The position numbers and the translations under genes are program-made. Positions 1 to 12,229 of a DNA stretch of 64,000 nucleotides are shown piece after piece; within the stretch, counting starts at the first letter, position 1; each line of letters starts with the position of its first letter. The stretch covers positions 3,970,603-4,034,602 of the forward strand of contig OY741276.1 of NCBI GenBank assembly GCA_963514095.1. The letters run 5' to 3'. Under the pieces are notes generated by a model that saw nothing but the letters and a program-made list of their open reading frames with translations, had not been told where the DNA came from and made no database searches. The stretch comes from Eutrigla gurnardus (taxonomy: Eukaryota; Chordata; Actinopteri; Perciformes; Triglidae).

Positions 1-866
1 TCAGATTCCCTTTGATCTGCCCACGTTTCCATCAGGATTTGCCCCCCCCCCCCCTCCTCCCCCGGAGGTTAGAGAGCGGACGATTCCCGTGGCAATCAGC
101 AGCTGATCAGGTGTGGTTGCGTGTCGCCATGTTGAGCACTAGCTCATTAAAGTCTCATCTTCGTACACCCTTCCCCCATCCTTCCCCATCCTCTAGATGA
201 GATGACGCGACAGAGCCCAAGGCACTTTAAACACCCCCCCCCCCCCCCCCCATGCCAACCACACCAACATGATGATCATGTGCTCTTCCCAAACACAGGT
301 GTGAAGTAAAGGCAGGACTTTTTCTCCACCTTTTTCACTGTGTCATAACGCTGATGATGGCAGCGTTCCACTTCGGGGAGGCGATGATATTAATGCATGC
401 TGGCTCACGGGAACAGCTTACCGGGACACTTAATGGAACCCAGCCATTGTTAATGTTATCAATGTCACCTGCGCTTCTCCTCCTGTGACGAGTCAAAGCG
501 TCCCGTACGACGTTCGCCGTTTACACGCCGTCGTCCCGTCCCAGATCACCCTGAAAAGAACCAAACAAATGTTATACATGACGTCATGTTCACCTGGTTA
601 TTTGGGACACATGATGTTAGGCATTGCACCTGCACCGAAAGTGAATACTGATGCATTTAAATAGGAATAAAACAGAGGATTGTGTCTGAAAACAAAGTAT
701 TACAACTTTATGGGCAACAGTGTGTGTATAAGGCGTATAGGTTTAAAAAAATAAAATACATAAATCCTTCTTGAAGGTAATTAAATCCAGATGTGTTGGA
801 TTTAAAGCAGAAGCTTGAACCCAGTGTGCCAACATGAGATCCACGTGTGTGCATTTGACCACCTCA
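1..866. other. Unique non-coding sequence with C-runs
   Basis: No gene recognised. Two C homopolymers (42-54, 234-251) stand in otherwise mixed sequence; 560-840 is AT-leaning and contains a short TTTAAAAAAATAAAA run. Confidence 0.7.
234..251. repeat. C18 homopolymer
   Basis: Eighteen C in a row; another C run lies at 42-54. Confidence 0.9.
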
Positions 867-912
867 GTGTGTGTGTGTGTGTGTGTGTGTGTCTGTGTGT
901 GTGTGTGTGTGT
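867..912. repeat. (GT)n microsatellite, interrupted
   Basis: GT repeat with one internal CT interruption near 893. Confidence 0.95.
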
Positions 913-976
913 CTATAGAGAGAGTCGCTAATTGTAAAGGATGTGGCAGGTTAAGATAAGGTTATCTCGTCTCAGT

Positions 977-1059
977 GAAACGTCAGAGAGAGACAGAGAG
1001 AGAGAGAGACAGAGACAGGGAGAGAGAGACAGAGAAAGAGAGGGAGAGAGAGAGCGAGC
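977..1059. repeat. (GA)n-rich purine tract
   Basis: GA units with some CA and GGGA changes. It faces a complementary CT-rich tract at 1189-1269, about 130 bases away. Confidence 0.92.
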
Positions 1060-1188
1060 TTGCAGACTGAATTAGATTGATTAGAGGAGCCATATTTGGG
1101 CCAAAGTGCTATTTCCAGATAGCCGTCGGTGAGCCTCGTCCCCTTCGCCTGGCACGGCTCTGCTTTCATTCTCATCCTCACCCCCGGC

Positions 1189-1212
1189 TCTCTCTCCCTC
1201 TCTCTCTCTCCC

Positions 1213-1262
<50 letters not shown>

Positions 1263-1269
1263 TCTCTCT
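1189..1269. repeat. (CT)n-rich pyrimidine tract
   Basis: CT units with CCCTCT interruptions; the inverted counterpart of the 977-1059 purine tract. Confidence 0.93.
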
Positions 1270-1447
1270 GCCTGACACCGCTGCTGTGCAGCAGGGCAGC
1301 TGATAGTGCCACAGGCTGTCACTCACACGCTAACTGACTGGCCACTGCAGGGCTGAGATAGCCCCAAAGAGCCCCCTCCCCCCCCTCCTCTGACATCCAC
1401 ACAGTGAGGAAAAAGACGAATAATTAAAAGCAACAACGTATGCACCA

Positions 1448-1474
1448 GTGTGTGTGTGTGTGTGAGAGAGAGAG
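1448..1474. repeat. (TG)n(AG)n compound microsatellite
   Basis: A short TG tract that passes directly into AG units. Confidence 0.9.
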
Positions 1475-1739
1475 CCATTCTGGGTCCAAAATATGTCCTC
1501 TGATTAGAATTTCAGGGCTCAACAATTCAACTTCATGTGTAGCAGAGTGTAACTCAGCCTAAAGTTTTTCATTTCCACCCTCCCGTCCCTTCGCCGTCGA
1601 GGTAAACCGATGCTTGCTCTCACCTCTTGGTTTATTGGAGAAAAGAATCCTCATCTCCCAGACTTCATTTCAACGGCGAGGATGTGGCGAAGAAAGTCAA
1701 TCCCCCCCTCAAAAAAAAGAGCTCAATTCCTGCCATCAG

Positions 1740-2025
1740 GATCCTCCATTAGCCAAGCATTAGAAACAAATTAACTCTTCTCAGTTGAACGGCTTGTCAG
1801 GGGAAGTGTGGGAAAATCCTCTATTAGGCAGGAGTTAAGTGCCTATTGGAAAGCTGGAGATGGAATCCTGCCTAATAAAGGAATAGTCAACCATTGGAAC
1901 GCCGGCTGAATGGAGGAGAAGGAAGTGCTAATTAAGAGAACAAAGTGTCGTCTTACAGGCTAGTTCATTAATGTGAGTTTTAGGGCTCATCTCACTGGCA
2001 TCCCCTGATTTCCCCCGAATATGAC
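1740..2025. promoter_or_regulatory. Candidate conserved non-coding block
   Basis: Complex sequence free of simple repeats, with AAATTAAC near 1768, CTAATTAAG at 1928-1936 and TTCATTAATG near 1965. Such clusters of homeodomain cores are typical of teleost developmental enhancers. Conservation was not tested. Confidence 0.3.
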
Positions 2026-2030
2026 TACGT

Positions 2031-2056
2031 TGTGTGTGTGTGTGTGTGTGTGTCTG

Positions 2057-2121
<65 letters not shown>
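2031..2121. repeat. (TG)n microsatellite, 91 bp
   Basis: Long TG tract with two interruptions (CTG near 2053, TTTG near 2071) and a pure run after them. Confidence 0.95.
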
Positions 2122-2122
<1 letters not shown>

Positions 2123-4130
2123 CTGCGTATGAAAGAGTGATAAAAATTTGTTTATATCGGGGCGGTGGTGACAGTGTGTAAACAGATAAATAATGAATCT
2201 CCACGGCTCCCAGAGGCCACACTTTTCTCAGACTAGTCTCATCTCTGTTTTTTTTTTTTTTTTGACGTGTCGTAAGCCGCGCAATAAACACGCTGCTCTC
2301 AAACTATTTGGGCCGTTATGTCTCAGATGAGCCGAGCCAAGTCAAAAAAAAAAAAAAAAAAAAACCCCACAGCTCCAGGTTCTCCTCCTGCCTCGCATTA
2401 AGACGCAGAGCATTTTCCAGTTTTTTTTTTTTTCAAAGCTGTGAGAGGGGAATGGTGAAACCACCGCGTCATGGACCGAACCGGGCGGAGACTCAAAATA
2501 AACTCACGCAGGTTTGGCTGCAGGACGGCGTTCTGTTTATCTTAGTGAGAGTGAGCATGGGAGCCCGGTGATGAAATCAAAAAAAAAAAGAGAGAGGGAG
2601 GGAGGGAGGAAAAAATTAAACAGAGTTGAACAGGGCCCAGTGTATTTGGTGGGGGTTGCCATGGTAACAGAGTGCATGGATGCAGATAAACAGCACGTTG
2701 AGTACTCGGGGAGGAATGCAGCCCTTCTGCCTGCGGTTTGGAGAGGAGGTTAACACTTCTCTTTCTCAACAGCTTCACCACTCAACAACATATGGGATTG
2801 AGGGGAGGAGGGGGGGAGGAGGGGGAGGGAGGGGAGCAGGAGAGAAGATTGCACTTTAATTGCACACATCCAGGGATAAAAGGGAATATAAGAAATATTT
2901 GGGGGAAAAATGCGGAGAAAAAGGGAGCGACGCGTAATGGTCGATTGCATATTATGGCACAAGTTGTTGCAGTGTTTTCACTTAAAAATTGGAATTGGAG
3001 AGAGAGAGGGGGGGAGAGATGGGGAAAATTAAAAAAAATGAGAAACAGAAAAAGGGACTGGAAAATTCCTGAGTAGTGATTCTTCTCCGGTTCTCAGCAT
3101 GAAGGTTTGACTCTCTCCTCCACTACAGCAGATTGCACTTTGAGCAACCTGTGAAGTAACATGTCATCATCTGTCATACAGTGTAATGACCTGAATGGAT
3201 GGGAGGGGGGGGGGGGGGGAGGCTACCTTTTTGTTCCGTTATATTAAAAGTTATGAGGGCGTGTAGGAGCTGTGGATAAGCAGGTGGGAACGGTGGCAGG
3301 CAGAGTGGGAGAAAAGGGGGGAGATGGTAAGGAGAAGCCAATTTGGTGAGGGATGGTGGCTGCGACTCGCTGATAAGAAGCCCCCCCCCCCCCTCCTCTC
3401 CCAGACAGAACGGGGGAGGCCTTGTCTGTCGCACCATTAGCAGCCATACCTACAAGGCCCTGCCGGTTTCTACATGGCCAGCCTTCAATAGGGGGGGAAA
3501 AAATGGCTACTTAACCAATGATTACCCGATTGAAAGGCACCTGTCATGGGAGGCGAGTGGCCGGGAGAATGGGAAGGACACGAAGGGGGGAGGGAGGGAG
3601 TGAGCCATTTCACTGGAGTCGCCCCGAGATTAAACCGGGAGTGCGTGTTTATTAAAGCCGTGCAGACGGGAGGAGGGAGGAATTTGAAAGATGAGGGAAT
3701 TGCAGAGAGCTGGACTGGTCGGGGGAGGGAGGGAGGGAGGGGTACAGTAGACGGTCTGCCCACGCTGGTTTACTTCAGTAGATAACTCCCTGCTCTTTTT
3801 CTCTCTATTCTAATATTTTATTTATGTTCTATTCAGGTAGTTTGTTAGCGTTTTCATGCAGCGCCGGTCCACAAATCATCCCGGAGAATAGAGCCAGCTC
3901 GGCCGCCGTCCCTCCTAATCACCAAAACAATCCTCTGCTGGTATTACTGTTAATCAGAGCGCCGCTCCGTCACCGCGGTGCATCCACCTGTACTTCCTTT
4001 CCCCCCCACCATTATATCCTCCACTCTTAATTGCTCGTTGTTTTCAACAGGGTCGCTCTCATCACCTCGCCACGCTCGCCATCCACCAACCTCACCACGA
4101 GGGATGCCCTGAGCCACAGCAGGTTTTTTT
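2122..4130. other. Purine-skewed non-coding sequence
   Basis: Contains A20 (2345-2364), T15 (2249-2263) and many GGAGGGAGG-type runs on the plus strand (2595-2610, 2795-2835, 3585-3600, 3717-3740). Short frames here encode only low-complexity peptides. No exon is seen. Confidence 0.65.
3205..3219. repeat. G15 homopolymer
   Basis: Fifteen G in a row in a purine-rich stretch. Confidence 0.9.
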
Positions 4131-4510
4131 TTTTTTAATGGTCCCCGTAGGCCTGGCCCGCGGTGCCATATGAGTGGCTTTATGGAAGCTATTATTAGTG
4201 TTTACTCGCTGGCACTTACTGGGTCGACAGGCATCCTGTGTCTCCCCGTGTGCAGCGAGGCACCGCAACCCCCCCCCGACTTGTGATTTTTTTAATGTTA
4301 TGGGGTAACGTTATGGCTCCCGTCTCTTTGCTCAATCGTTAACTCTGTGACCATTTTATGGGGTATTAATTGAGTTGTAATTTTGACTCAATGAAACCCA
4401 TGTACGAGTTTAATGCCGTTTTAACTTGGGGATCTAATTGAAAACAGCACTAAGCTCTCACGCTTGACATAGTGTCCAATATGATGGAGATTAGCCTGTT
4501 TCTATGTTCT
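4130..4510. promoter_or_regulatory. Candidate conserved non-coding block
   Basis: Even-composition sequence with CCATATGAGTGG near 4168, an ATTATTAG core near 4191 and TATTAATTGAG near 4363. There is a C7 run near 4270 but no long tandem repeat. Confidence 0.27.
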
Positions 4511-4524
4511 GTGTGTTATTTAAT

Positions 4525-4527
<3 letters not shown>

Positions 4528-4557
<30 letters not shown>
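4528..4557. repeat. (CA)15 microsatellite
   Basis: Pure CA tract. Confidence 0.95.
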
Positions 4558-4558
<1 letters not shown>

Positions 4559-5144
4559 TCTATGTGTCATATAAATAGAAAACAAAGGTGCGTGCCAACT
4601 CGACGTCACATAGATAAATTCTTCCAAACATTTGAACTTGAAACATGAAGACAATACTTAAGAAATACTTCACACATGTGCACACATGCGTGCACATGCA
4701 CAAAAGGGGGGAGGAGGGGGGAGTAGGGGGGAGAGAGTAGAGAGCGGTTTGGATGGCGCTCCGGACTGATCACATTACCTCATCTCACATGTATTTCAGA
4801 GGCCTGAAACCTGATATGCATGCAATTGTTATTTTAAATCACCGTCTGGGAAAGCTGGACCCAAGGTCTACAGAGTCACTAACCCAGGGAGGCTTTAGAG
4901 GGGGGGAGGGGGGGGGCAGAGACGGGTTAGGCCACAGGGGCAGGTGGGGCATTATGGGCTGACAAGTTAAGGAGTGCGGTTTCAGTGAGGCAAGAAAACT
5001 TGTCTTAATCGTTCCAAATATCAATTAAATTAGACTTTTTTCACTCATACTTTTGTCCAAACTTTTACCAGAACAGTCTTATGGTTTAAATTAGTGATGA
5101 AACGTAGTTAAAAACTACAATTGAATGAAATGAAAGAATGTTTG

Positions 5145-5475
5145 TAATAACCAGGCAGCAACCTCCGGTTCTGAAGAGTAAAGCTAATGCTGAAGTGCCT
5201 TAAACTGGGCCATCAGGGGGCGACTCTTTTGGTTGCAAAAGAAGTCAGATTGCATGGAAGTCTATGATGTATTTCTCTTGATGTATTATCTCAGTAAACA
5301 TTGTAAACATGAGTTTATGGTCTCAATCTCTAGTTCAAGTCTTCTTCAGTCCAGCATGATGTTCATTTACTACATTATGGTCCATTTAGAGTCCACCAGA
5401 CCAGGAAGCAGGGGATGCTTTAGGGGGCGGGGCTTACCTGCTGATCGACAGGTCCCTACTAAGATGACTTAAACA
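5145..5475 (+). repeat. Dispersed repeat family A, copy 1
   Basis: The core at 5292-5335 is identical over 44 bases to 31178-31221, and the similarity runs on both sides, from the 'AAGTGCC' segment near 5193 to the GGGGCGGGGCT segment near 5433. I recall this type of sequence, including the AAACATTGTAAACATGAG core, as a common percomorph interspersed repeat with no clear coding part. The class (SINE, MITE or LINE remnant) is not determined. It contains the CTCF-like string GCCATCAGGGGGCGAC at 5209-5224. Confidence 0.8.
5209..5224 (+). promoter_or_regulatory. CTCF-like core inside repeat A, copy 1
   Basis: GCCATCAGGGGGCGAC fits the CTCF core at about 12 of 14 positions and is the positional counterpart of the better site in copy 2. 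Confidence 0.3.
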
Positions 5476-6500
5476 CTTTGCTGTAAAGTTGACCTTGAAT
5501 TATGAAGCTAAAAGTTTGACACCAGAATCCAGATGGATCCAGATCCAGTAAGGTAGTCCACAAACCCTGACTAGGTCTTACATACAGTCCGTTACAACCT
5601 TGATGGCGTTGCTAACCGTGTGCAGGGAAGTGGTTGCGTAAACTTCTCCCCCTCCCTCCCTCCCTCATCTGCCACCTTATCTCTTGTGTTCCTTCTCTCT
5701 ATCAGCCGTCCCAATCTTTGTCCGGTTCACACCTCTGCAAGGTTAATGTGTGTATGAAGGGAGGACAATATCGCGCGGGCGGCGCCGACTGCGGATCCAT
5801 AAGAATATATTTCACCTCTCGGGGCTGGACAGGCGCCACGCCAGAGGCCAGCGGATAACTGCTCCTTCCTCCTATCTGCAACTCAGGTTAATTAAAGTTC
5901 CTCATCCCCCCTCAAAGTATGCTTTTAAACAGAGTGCTGTGTGTCATTGGATTGTATTTTAGTCCTTTTAATAATGGACTCATCTCGTGTGTGTGTTGTG
6001 TGTGAATGGACATTTCTTTTCATTAATTGGTGCCGGAAAAATCCCACCGGTATCCAGCCGTCTTTCACCAAAACGCCGTTTAACCTCGATATATGACGAA
6101 GGAGGCGTGTGTTAGTGTCTTACCTATCAAGTTATCCCACCAACGTTGCGTCACCCTTCGTAGTGAATTCACCACATCTTTGCCACTGATTCGGTTTCAA
6201 GTAACCCACACCAGAGGCCAAATGGGAAACACCGCTAAAAGACGGGGGTTTGAGGGTGAATACGGGAGCACGCGACTCCTGGATCGGTCTCTGGAAGGAG
6301 CCACCGAGGCCACAGGCCCCCTCACATTCCTCATAATGATGTGTAATGCTTTGAATCCACAAGGTTAAGTACGAGCGGGGAGAGGGGCTGCCTGCCGGCG
6401 GACTCCGATACGGGAGTCTGACTCCCACGGAGGCAACTTTAGCTCACGACTAGCAGCGTACAGAAGTGTTAATGAGCGGGATGAACCATTTACCTGGAGG
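5476..6500. other. Unique non-coding sequence
   Basis: Mixed unique sequence with CpG-containing parts near 5768-5850 and 6240-6440 and a G12 run at its right edge. I see no gene. Confidence 0.6.
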
Positions 6501-6510
6501 GGGGGGGGGG

Positions 6511-6692
6511 TGACACATGCACACACTAACACACACACATTTCCATGCATGTGCACATCGTACAAAAATACACACAGGCGTGCACTCAAAATATACAAAG
6601 CGTTACAAACACACAAACATATACGCGAATATAAACACAGATGTGAATTGTAACCAAATATATGGACACACACATACACACACACATATTAA
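6511..6692. repeat. CA-rich degenerate tract
   Basis: Scattered short CA runs in mixed sequence (ACACAC, CATACACA), probably an old decayed CA microsatellite. Confidence 0.6.
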
Positions 6693-6699
6693 TGCCTAC

Positions 6700-7700
6700 A
6701 CACTTACAGGACGGTTTATAAAAACCATGAAAAACAAACATTTGCCGCTTTGACGTTCGTGTTTAATATTTGCATTTTTTCTCCGGCCCCGTAGAAAAAG
6801 GGGAAACTGCCCCCCTGATATTCTCCTCTTAAACTCTCACTCATTGCTTTTAATTTCTCCTTCTCCGCTCTCCTCCGTCCCATTGACTCTTTCCAGATCA
6901 CTGAACTGTGGCAACTAGCAGCACTTGTACCTACTTCAGAATACATGTATAGAATCCATCAGCATTCACTTTTATTTCATTATTTACTTTATTGGACTCG
7001 CTGAAACGGCCTGTCTGCACTCTGCTGTAGGGCAAATAGCTTCTATACTAAAGTCCTCTTCTCTCTATTGCTTTTTTTTTCAGTTTCACCTACTTTTTTC
7101 CTCCCTCTCTCCTTCTCTCTCTCTCTCTCTCTCCCCCCTTCTTTCCTTCCCTTGGCTGATTTATTGGATGATGATCCCTCCTTTTCCTCTCAGGGTGAGC
7201 GTGTGCGTTGGGCTTGTGGCCAACAGGACCTGCTTTAATTGATGTCAGTAATCTGGTCACCTTGAGAGATAGTTAAAAGGGCAAATCTCTATTAGCTTTA
7301 GTTTATGGCGAGCAAATTAACACGTGCACGCCGCGCACACACACACGCTTGTGAAAGACAGTGTATTGAAAGCATGCGGATGTTATACATACTGCAGATA
7401 TTAGTGACAATTCTCCGGGCGCTAATCTCGTCGACTGCTGTTTGCTGGGAGTAAACATGAAGGTGGAGTCTCTCGGCCGCAACCCCCCCACCCCCCCACC
7501 CTGTTTCCTTAAACGGCGTTAGAAATACATTAGGACTAGTGCAGAGCCAAGATAAGTTATTTCTGGTTGGATAAGCACAAGGGGGGATGTATCGGAGGGA
7601 GCCAAAAGAATCTACATTAAGGAGAGATATCTGTTAATTAAATCTGTCCCTGCCTGATCTCTATCTGTAACACGTAACTTACACCGTTGTTGCTGCTGGA
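6700..7700. other. Unique sequence with pyrimidine-rich patch
   Basis: A TCTCTCT-rich patch near 7098-7145 and short CA runs near 7334. GAGAGATATCTGTTAATTAAA near 7622 is enhancer-like. No gene seen. Confidence 0.55.
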
Positions 7701-7703
7701 GGA

Positions 7704-7717
7704 ACACACACACACGC

Positions 7718-7771
<54 letters not shown>
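7704..7771. repeat. (CA)n microsatellite, 68 bp
   Basis: CA tract with two CG interruptions near its left end. Confidence 0.95.
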
Positions 7772-7775
<4 letters not shown>

Positions 7776-8195
7776 ACGCTCAACACTTGCACATATACAT
7801 AAAAGTTAAAATCCCAGACTTCCCCTTTCCGTCGCCCCACTGAAGAGAAAACACATTTCCTGACATAAAGGTGATACAGAGTTGTGGAATATATATATAT
7901 GTGATTATTATTATTATTGTATATCCATGTTATAGTAGCATAGCTAATCACAGCTGTGATGTCCGTGCTATATGCATGAAGGCTAATGATGCTACTGATG
8001 AGAATCAGGCCTCTCCATTACTAAAAAAACCTCATGAAACAGCAAATTATTGTACATTTATTACAAAATTCCAATGTTATAATCCAACAAAGCTGTCTGT
8101 GGCTTTTATTCAGTTTTTTTTTGGTCATCATTGTGTTTTCAATTTGTTCTTTTTTCTTCCTTTCTATTTGTTGTTTTTCTTCTTCTCCTCCATCC

Positions 8196-8260
8196 TTCTT
8201 CTTCTTCTTCTTCTTCTTCTTCTTCTTCTTCTTCTTCTTCTTCTTCTTCTTCTTCTTCTT
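8196..8260. repeat. (TTC)n microsatellite, 65 bp
   Basis: Pure TTC triplets (about 21) in a wider pyrimidine-rich stretch. Polypurine/polypyrimidine mirror tracts of this kind can form triplex DNA. Confidence 0.95.
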
Positions 8261-8749
8261 TCTTGTTCTTCAACAGCTCAAATGTCTTGGGACTCCGTCT
8301 GGTTATTTCTGAGAAGGACAGGGGCTTGGAGGTGACTGGGGGGGGGGTTGATGAAGACTTTGGGGTGTATGTGGACCAGATGTCTGAGCTTTCATGAGGC
8401 TGGGGAGGGGCAGCAGGAGAGGACGGCAGAGAAGTGGGGAGGGAGGGGGGGGCATGGCTGTTCTCAATTACCCTGATCAATGGAAGGGAGGAGAGGGGAG
8501 GGGAGTTGGACCGAGCAGAGGGACCACTGTAAAAAAAATACAGATTGTTACGATTGAGACAAATTTATGGGGAGGACAAGAGAAGAAGTGTCATCATCTG
8601 ATCCTCGATTTTCACGTAACTTTGTTAAAGCTTCACACAGGTGAAGGCGATCAGGATGCTAATGTTCTTTGGCTACGACAAAACTTTTCTGCAAGATGTA
8701 TTCTGGAGACAACATTTATGCAGAAATGACCCGCTGATAGGTTGCGGTG

Positions 8750-9070
8750 GTTTTCATGCATCCCTTCATAGCTAGCGCTCGTGCTACACAGGTTTAGCAC
8801 AGATCGGAGGGATTCGTTAGAGCGGTGTAGGATAACAATAATGATCGCTTGATTCGCCTCTTTAGACTGTGACCATTATTTCATTAGCGTGGCTTCAACA
8901 ACAATTAAAGATTGTGAACTGGATGCCGATCTGAGCCTCCCTCAGATCAAGTGGTAGCTGCCTTCAGTGTTTTAATTAGGATTATATGTCCTCTTTAAAG
9001 GATCCTCTCTCTGAAGCCCTTCCATTTAGAGCCCTATAGGGTTACAGCAGATTAAAAGCACTTTTTTCCA
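8750..9070. promoter_or_regulatory. Candidate conserved non-coding block
   Basis: One of the cleanest unique blocks: no tandem repeats, TTTCATTAGCG near 8879, CAATTAAAG near 8902 and TTTTAATTAGG near 8971, spread over 300 bases. It lies between the TTC tract and the C17 run. Confidence 0.38.
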
Positions 9071-9534
9071 TTTTACCCCTCTGATACATCTTTGAAATTG
9101 TGCTTGGTTGCCTGTCTCTGGAACACTTTATCTCCCCCCCCCCCTCCCCCCTTAAGAAGGGCTGAGGGGTGAGAGGAGGGGTGAGGTGAGGTTTGGTTGG
9201 TATGCCAGACTTTTCTTCTTCTTCTTTTTTTTTACCTTCTCCTTGTATTGACTTCTACGTTTAGTGACTCCAAGGTAGATGTAGTGGGACTTTCATTTAT
9301 GATATCACTTTGATCAGCCGCAGGAAAAGTGTCACGTTACACACTGTGGCTTTACTGTGCCCCCCCCCCACCTCCCCACTACTTTTGATACAACAGGCCT
9401 GTGTCCAATCACAGAAATCTTCCCCCCGTGACCTCTGACCTTTACTCCTGTGAGGGGAGAAAGAGAAAGGAATTGGTTTCAGCAGAGGGAGGGGGGTTCG
9501 GGCTCTGGCTGTCTCTGGTTGCAGACAGCTCAGT

Positions 9535-9551
9535 CCCCCCCCCCCCCCCCC
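9535..9551. repeat. C17 homopolymer
   Basis: Seventeen C, followed by further CCCTCC runs. Confidence 0.9.
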
Positions 9552-9693
9552 TCCCCCCTCCCCCTTTCCCACAACCTTACTTTAACATTTTTTTTTTTTT
9601 TTACCTCTTCTTGAAACTAACTTTATTGTAAACACTTGAAAATCCTCCACATGTGCAAGCAATTAGGTTTCACGACTTGCTCTGGATGAGAAA

Positions 9694-9694
<1 letters not shown>

Positions 9695-9733
<39 letters not shown>
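9695..9733. repeat. (CA)n microsatellite
   Basis: Pure CA tract of 39 bases. Confidence 0.95.
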
Positions 9734-9735
<2 letters not shown>

Positions 9736-11100
9736 AGAATACATATTGGCAAAGGTGCATACAGATAATGCATGGCACAGACATGCACAGATTTGCATAG
9801 CCGAACACAAAAATATAATAAATAATACCATTCAATAATTAAAAAAACGGGACAATCCCATCGTATTAATTTGATATACATTCAAGCCGACATGTCACAA
9901 TGTGACTTTTCCTTTCATCCGCCACTGTGAGAGAAAGAGTTGTTCATGCCGTTTTCTTGGTCAGGATCCCAAAGGAAATTCTAATGCTTTAAAAAGCTGT
10001 GGTTTCCTAATGTGCTCTCTCACGATGACATGTCAGCATCGGCAACGTTTTTACTATTTGCAGCTGAGAGCATCCAGAATAATAACAACACAACAACGGG
10101 GAGGAAAACAATCTCAGACCAAGCAGAACTGCTCTCTGTTGGTTTTAGTGGAAAAAAGAGAGGCGAGAATGAAAATGACTACTGTTTTTTGTATTTTTAA
10201 CACTCACACCATCATGGCTGTGTAATTCAGAACGAATCGCTTTGAATGCTGATCCATCAGTAACTCTGCAGAATATCTACACCAGGATTCATCAAACTTT
10301 TTAACACAATGATAGGCAACCGCAACCCAATTCATAATTGGCCTTTCCTATATATCGTACAGATTTGTGTGTAAATGGACGTTATCTTATCTTGGATAGG
10401 TAAATATTTAATAAATCATAACTTTGAGATCAAATAAATGCAGTGAGGAGGCTTTTTCATTCTTTTAATTTCTCTCGTCAGCTAGCTTTTCTTATTACAC
10501 ATATGAATATTATCAGTAGTCCCCTCGTGTGGCTCAACGGTGTATTGCAGCTATAAATGTTCAAGGACTCTGGAAATGTCTTTAGCGCCCCTAATAAAAT
10601 CTCCTACGAGCCACCTGTGGGCTTTGAACCAGTCTTTGGGAATGACAAGCCCTCTTGCAGCAGTCTTTTAACCCTTATAAATTCTATTTTATACATTTTA
10701 TTCACTCCTGTTCTTATAGTTACAGGGAAACTCCTCACAGTCATGGTGCCCGGGACTCGTGCACTCCCATTCATCCGTGTGTGGAAACAGCTGACAGTTT
10801 AAATTTGTTGTTCACAAAACGATATTAGGAGCAGATCAGGATGTTGCAGCGTGGACCCTCAATCTGTTTCTGCTGAAGCCTCCGATCTGCAACTAATGAC
10901 CAGATGAGACCAAAATGAAAACGGGAAAACAGGAAATAGCTTGTAAACCAAAAGTAGTGCAATTGTGAAATTTCTAAATTAGCATTTGTAGTGTAAATGG
11001 TTGAAAAGGTGGATTCATAGAAGTACATTTGTTTGTGTTGCGAATAAAAAAACAGGCGTATTTAGGAAGACAGAAGCTTTTCTAGCTAGTTGGCCATTAG
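9734..11100. other. AT-leaning non-coding sequence
   Basis: Unique or old-repeat sequence without tandem repeats. The stretch 10550-10900 reads like a worn dispersed repeat, but I cannot match it to a family or to a second copy here. Confidence 0.55.
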
Positions 11101-11260
11101 AGTAGTAGCTTTTATAAATGCTCCACATTAACAACAATTTAATTAATTAGCTAACAGTGATTTGTGTACCGAGGGCTAATTCCTTAAGTGGCTGTCAGGT
11201 GGGCATGTGATGGCTTTGGTTTAATTGATTATAGGTGCTTTTACCACATGGTTGTAAAAA
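11100..11260. promoter_or_regulatory. Candidate regulatory block with TAATTAATTAG
   Basis: AATTTAATTAATTAGC at about 11137-11151 is a dense run of overlapping TAATTA homeodomain cores, followed by TTTAATTGATTA near 11220. Confidence 0.3.
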
Positions 11261-11439
11261 AACAACAACAACAAAAAAGGCAGTGGAATGACCAGCTAAC
11301 GAGCAGCAGGTGGGTGAAATGATGTTGACCTGGCAAACTTTTTAAGTCGCTTAATGACGATTTGATGCCTTCTCTAAAAGGTTTCCTAAAAAAACATTTT
11401 TTTTGTCCGAGCAGCTCATGTTTGATGATGAGCGCGACG

Positions 11440-11700
11440 TGTCACCTTATCGAGACTAAGCGGCCAAAGATTCACTGAGGTGACATCGGCGTGGACGTGG
11501 ATAATCATTACATTAATGACACGCCGTCACATGGAGTGCAATCTAAAAGCAATTACGGGATCGGTAACCTTTTTAATCCAATCATCACCCAGAGTGGGCG
11601 AACGCCGCGTGTCACGGCGTATCACCTGAACCCGGTGGCGAATGGAAACATTAATAAAATGTTAATCAATCACGGAGGAGGCGAGTGAGCTGACAGCTGG
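11440..11700. promoter_or_regulatory. Candidate conserved non-coding block
   Basis: CpG-containing complex sequence with ATCATTACATTAATGAC near 11503, GCAATTACGG near 11550 and AACATTAATAAAATGTTAA near 11646, which can fold as a short hairpin. Confidence 0.3.
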
Positions 11701-12229
11701 GTCAGATAGAGTTAACGTATTGATGGAGGCGTTGACTTTCTGGGGGAGATTCTGGAGAAATATTACACACACATTTTTCCTACTGGTTTAATTCACCTTA
11801 CGCTGTATTTCCCCCCTCAAAAAAGTGCACCATATATATATAAATAGCAACACTCGCATGCGTTCATGCATGCTCAAACGCAGGCCTCCAGTTCTGCCAC
11901 AGGATGCTGTTTTCCAGCTGTTTAAACCGCGGCTCAAATTAGCTGCTCAGCCATTGGAAGGAAAGGCAGGCAGGATACCAGTAATTACTGTCTGATTGGT
12001 AGAGTGGCTGCAATTAGCAAGTTGGAGTCTCGAGGATTTGCATATAAAAAAAAAAGCTGTGTGGTTCTCTCTTTTTATTGTATAGTGTAGTGTGATGCTG
12101 CAGGAGGACAAACAAGAGACGACGTCATCGTTTTGGTGGTGAAGTAAATATGTCAAATCCCTGAAAGAACAATGATGTCATGTCAACGGCTGTTATATCA
12201 TCAGAAGCATTATAGGTGGAGGAATCTGT

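Noticed and set aside
4168..4510. Promoter-like block before a possible gene
   Set aside because: No downstream exon or start is recognisable, and the TATA-like strings are common in this AT-leaning sequence.
8139..8480. Glu-rich minus-strand frame, 113 codons
   Set aside because: Translation of the (TTC)n tract; no other protein-like feature.
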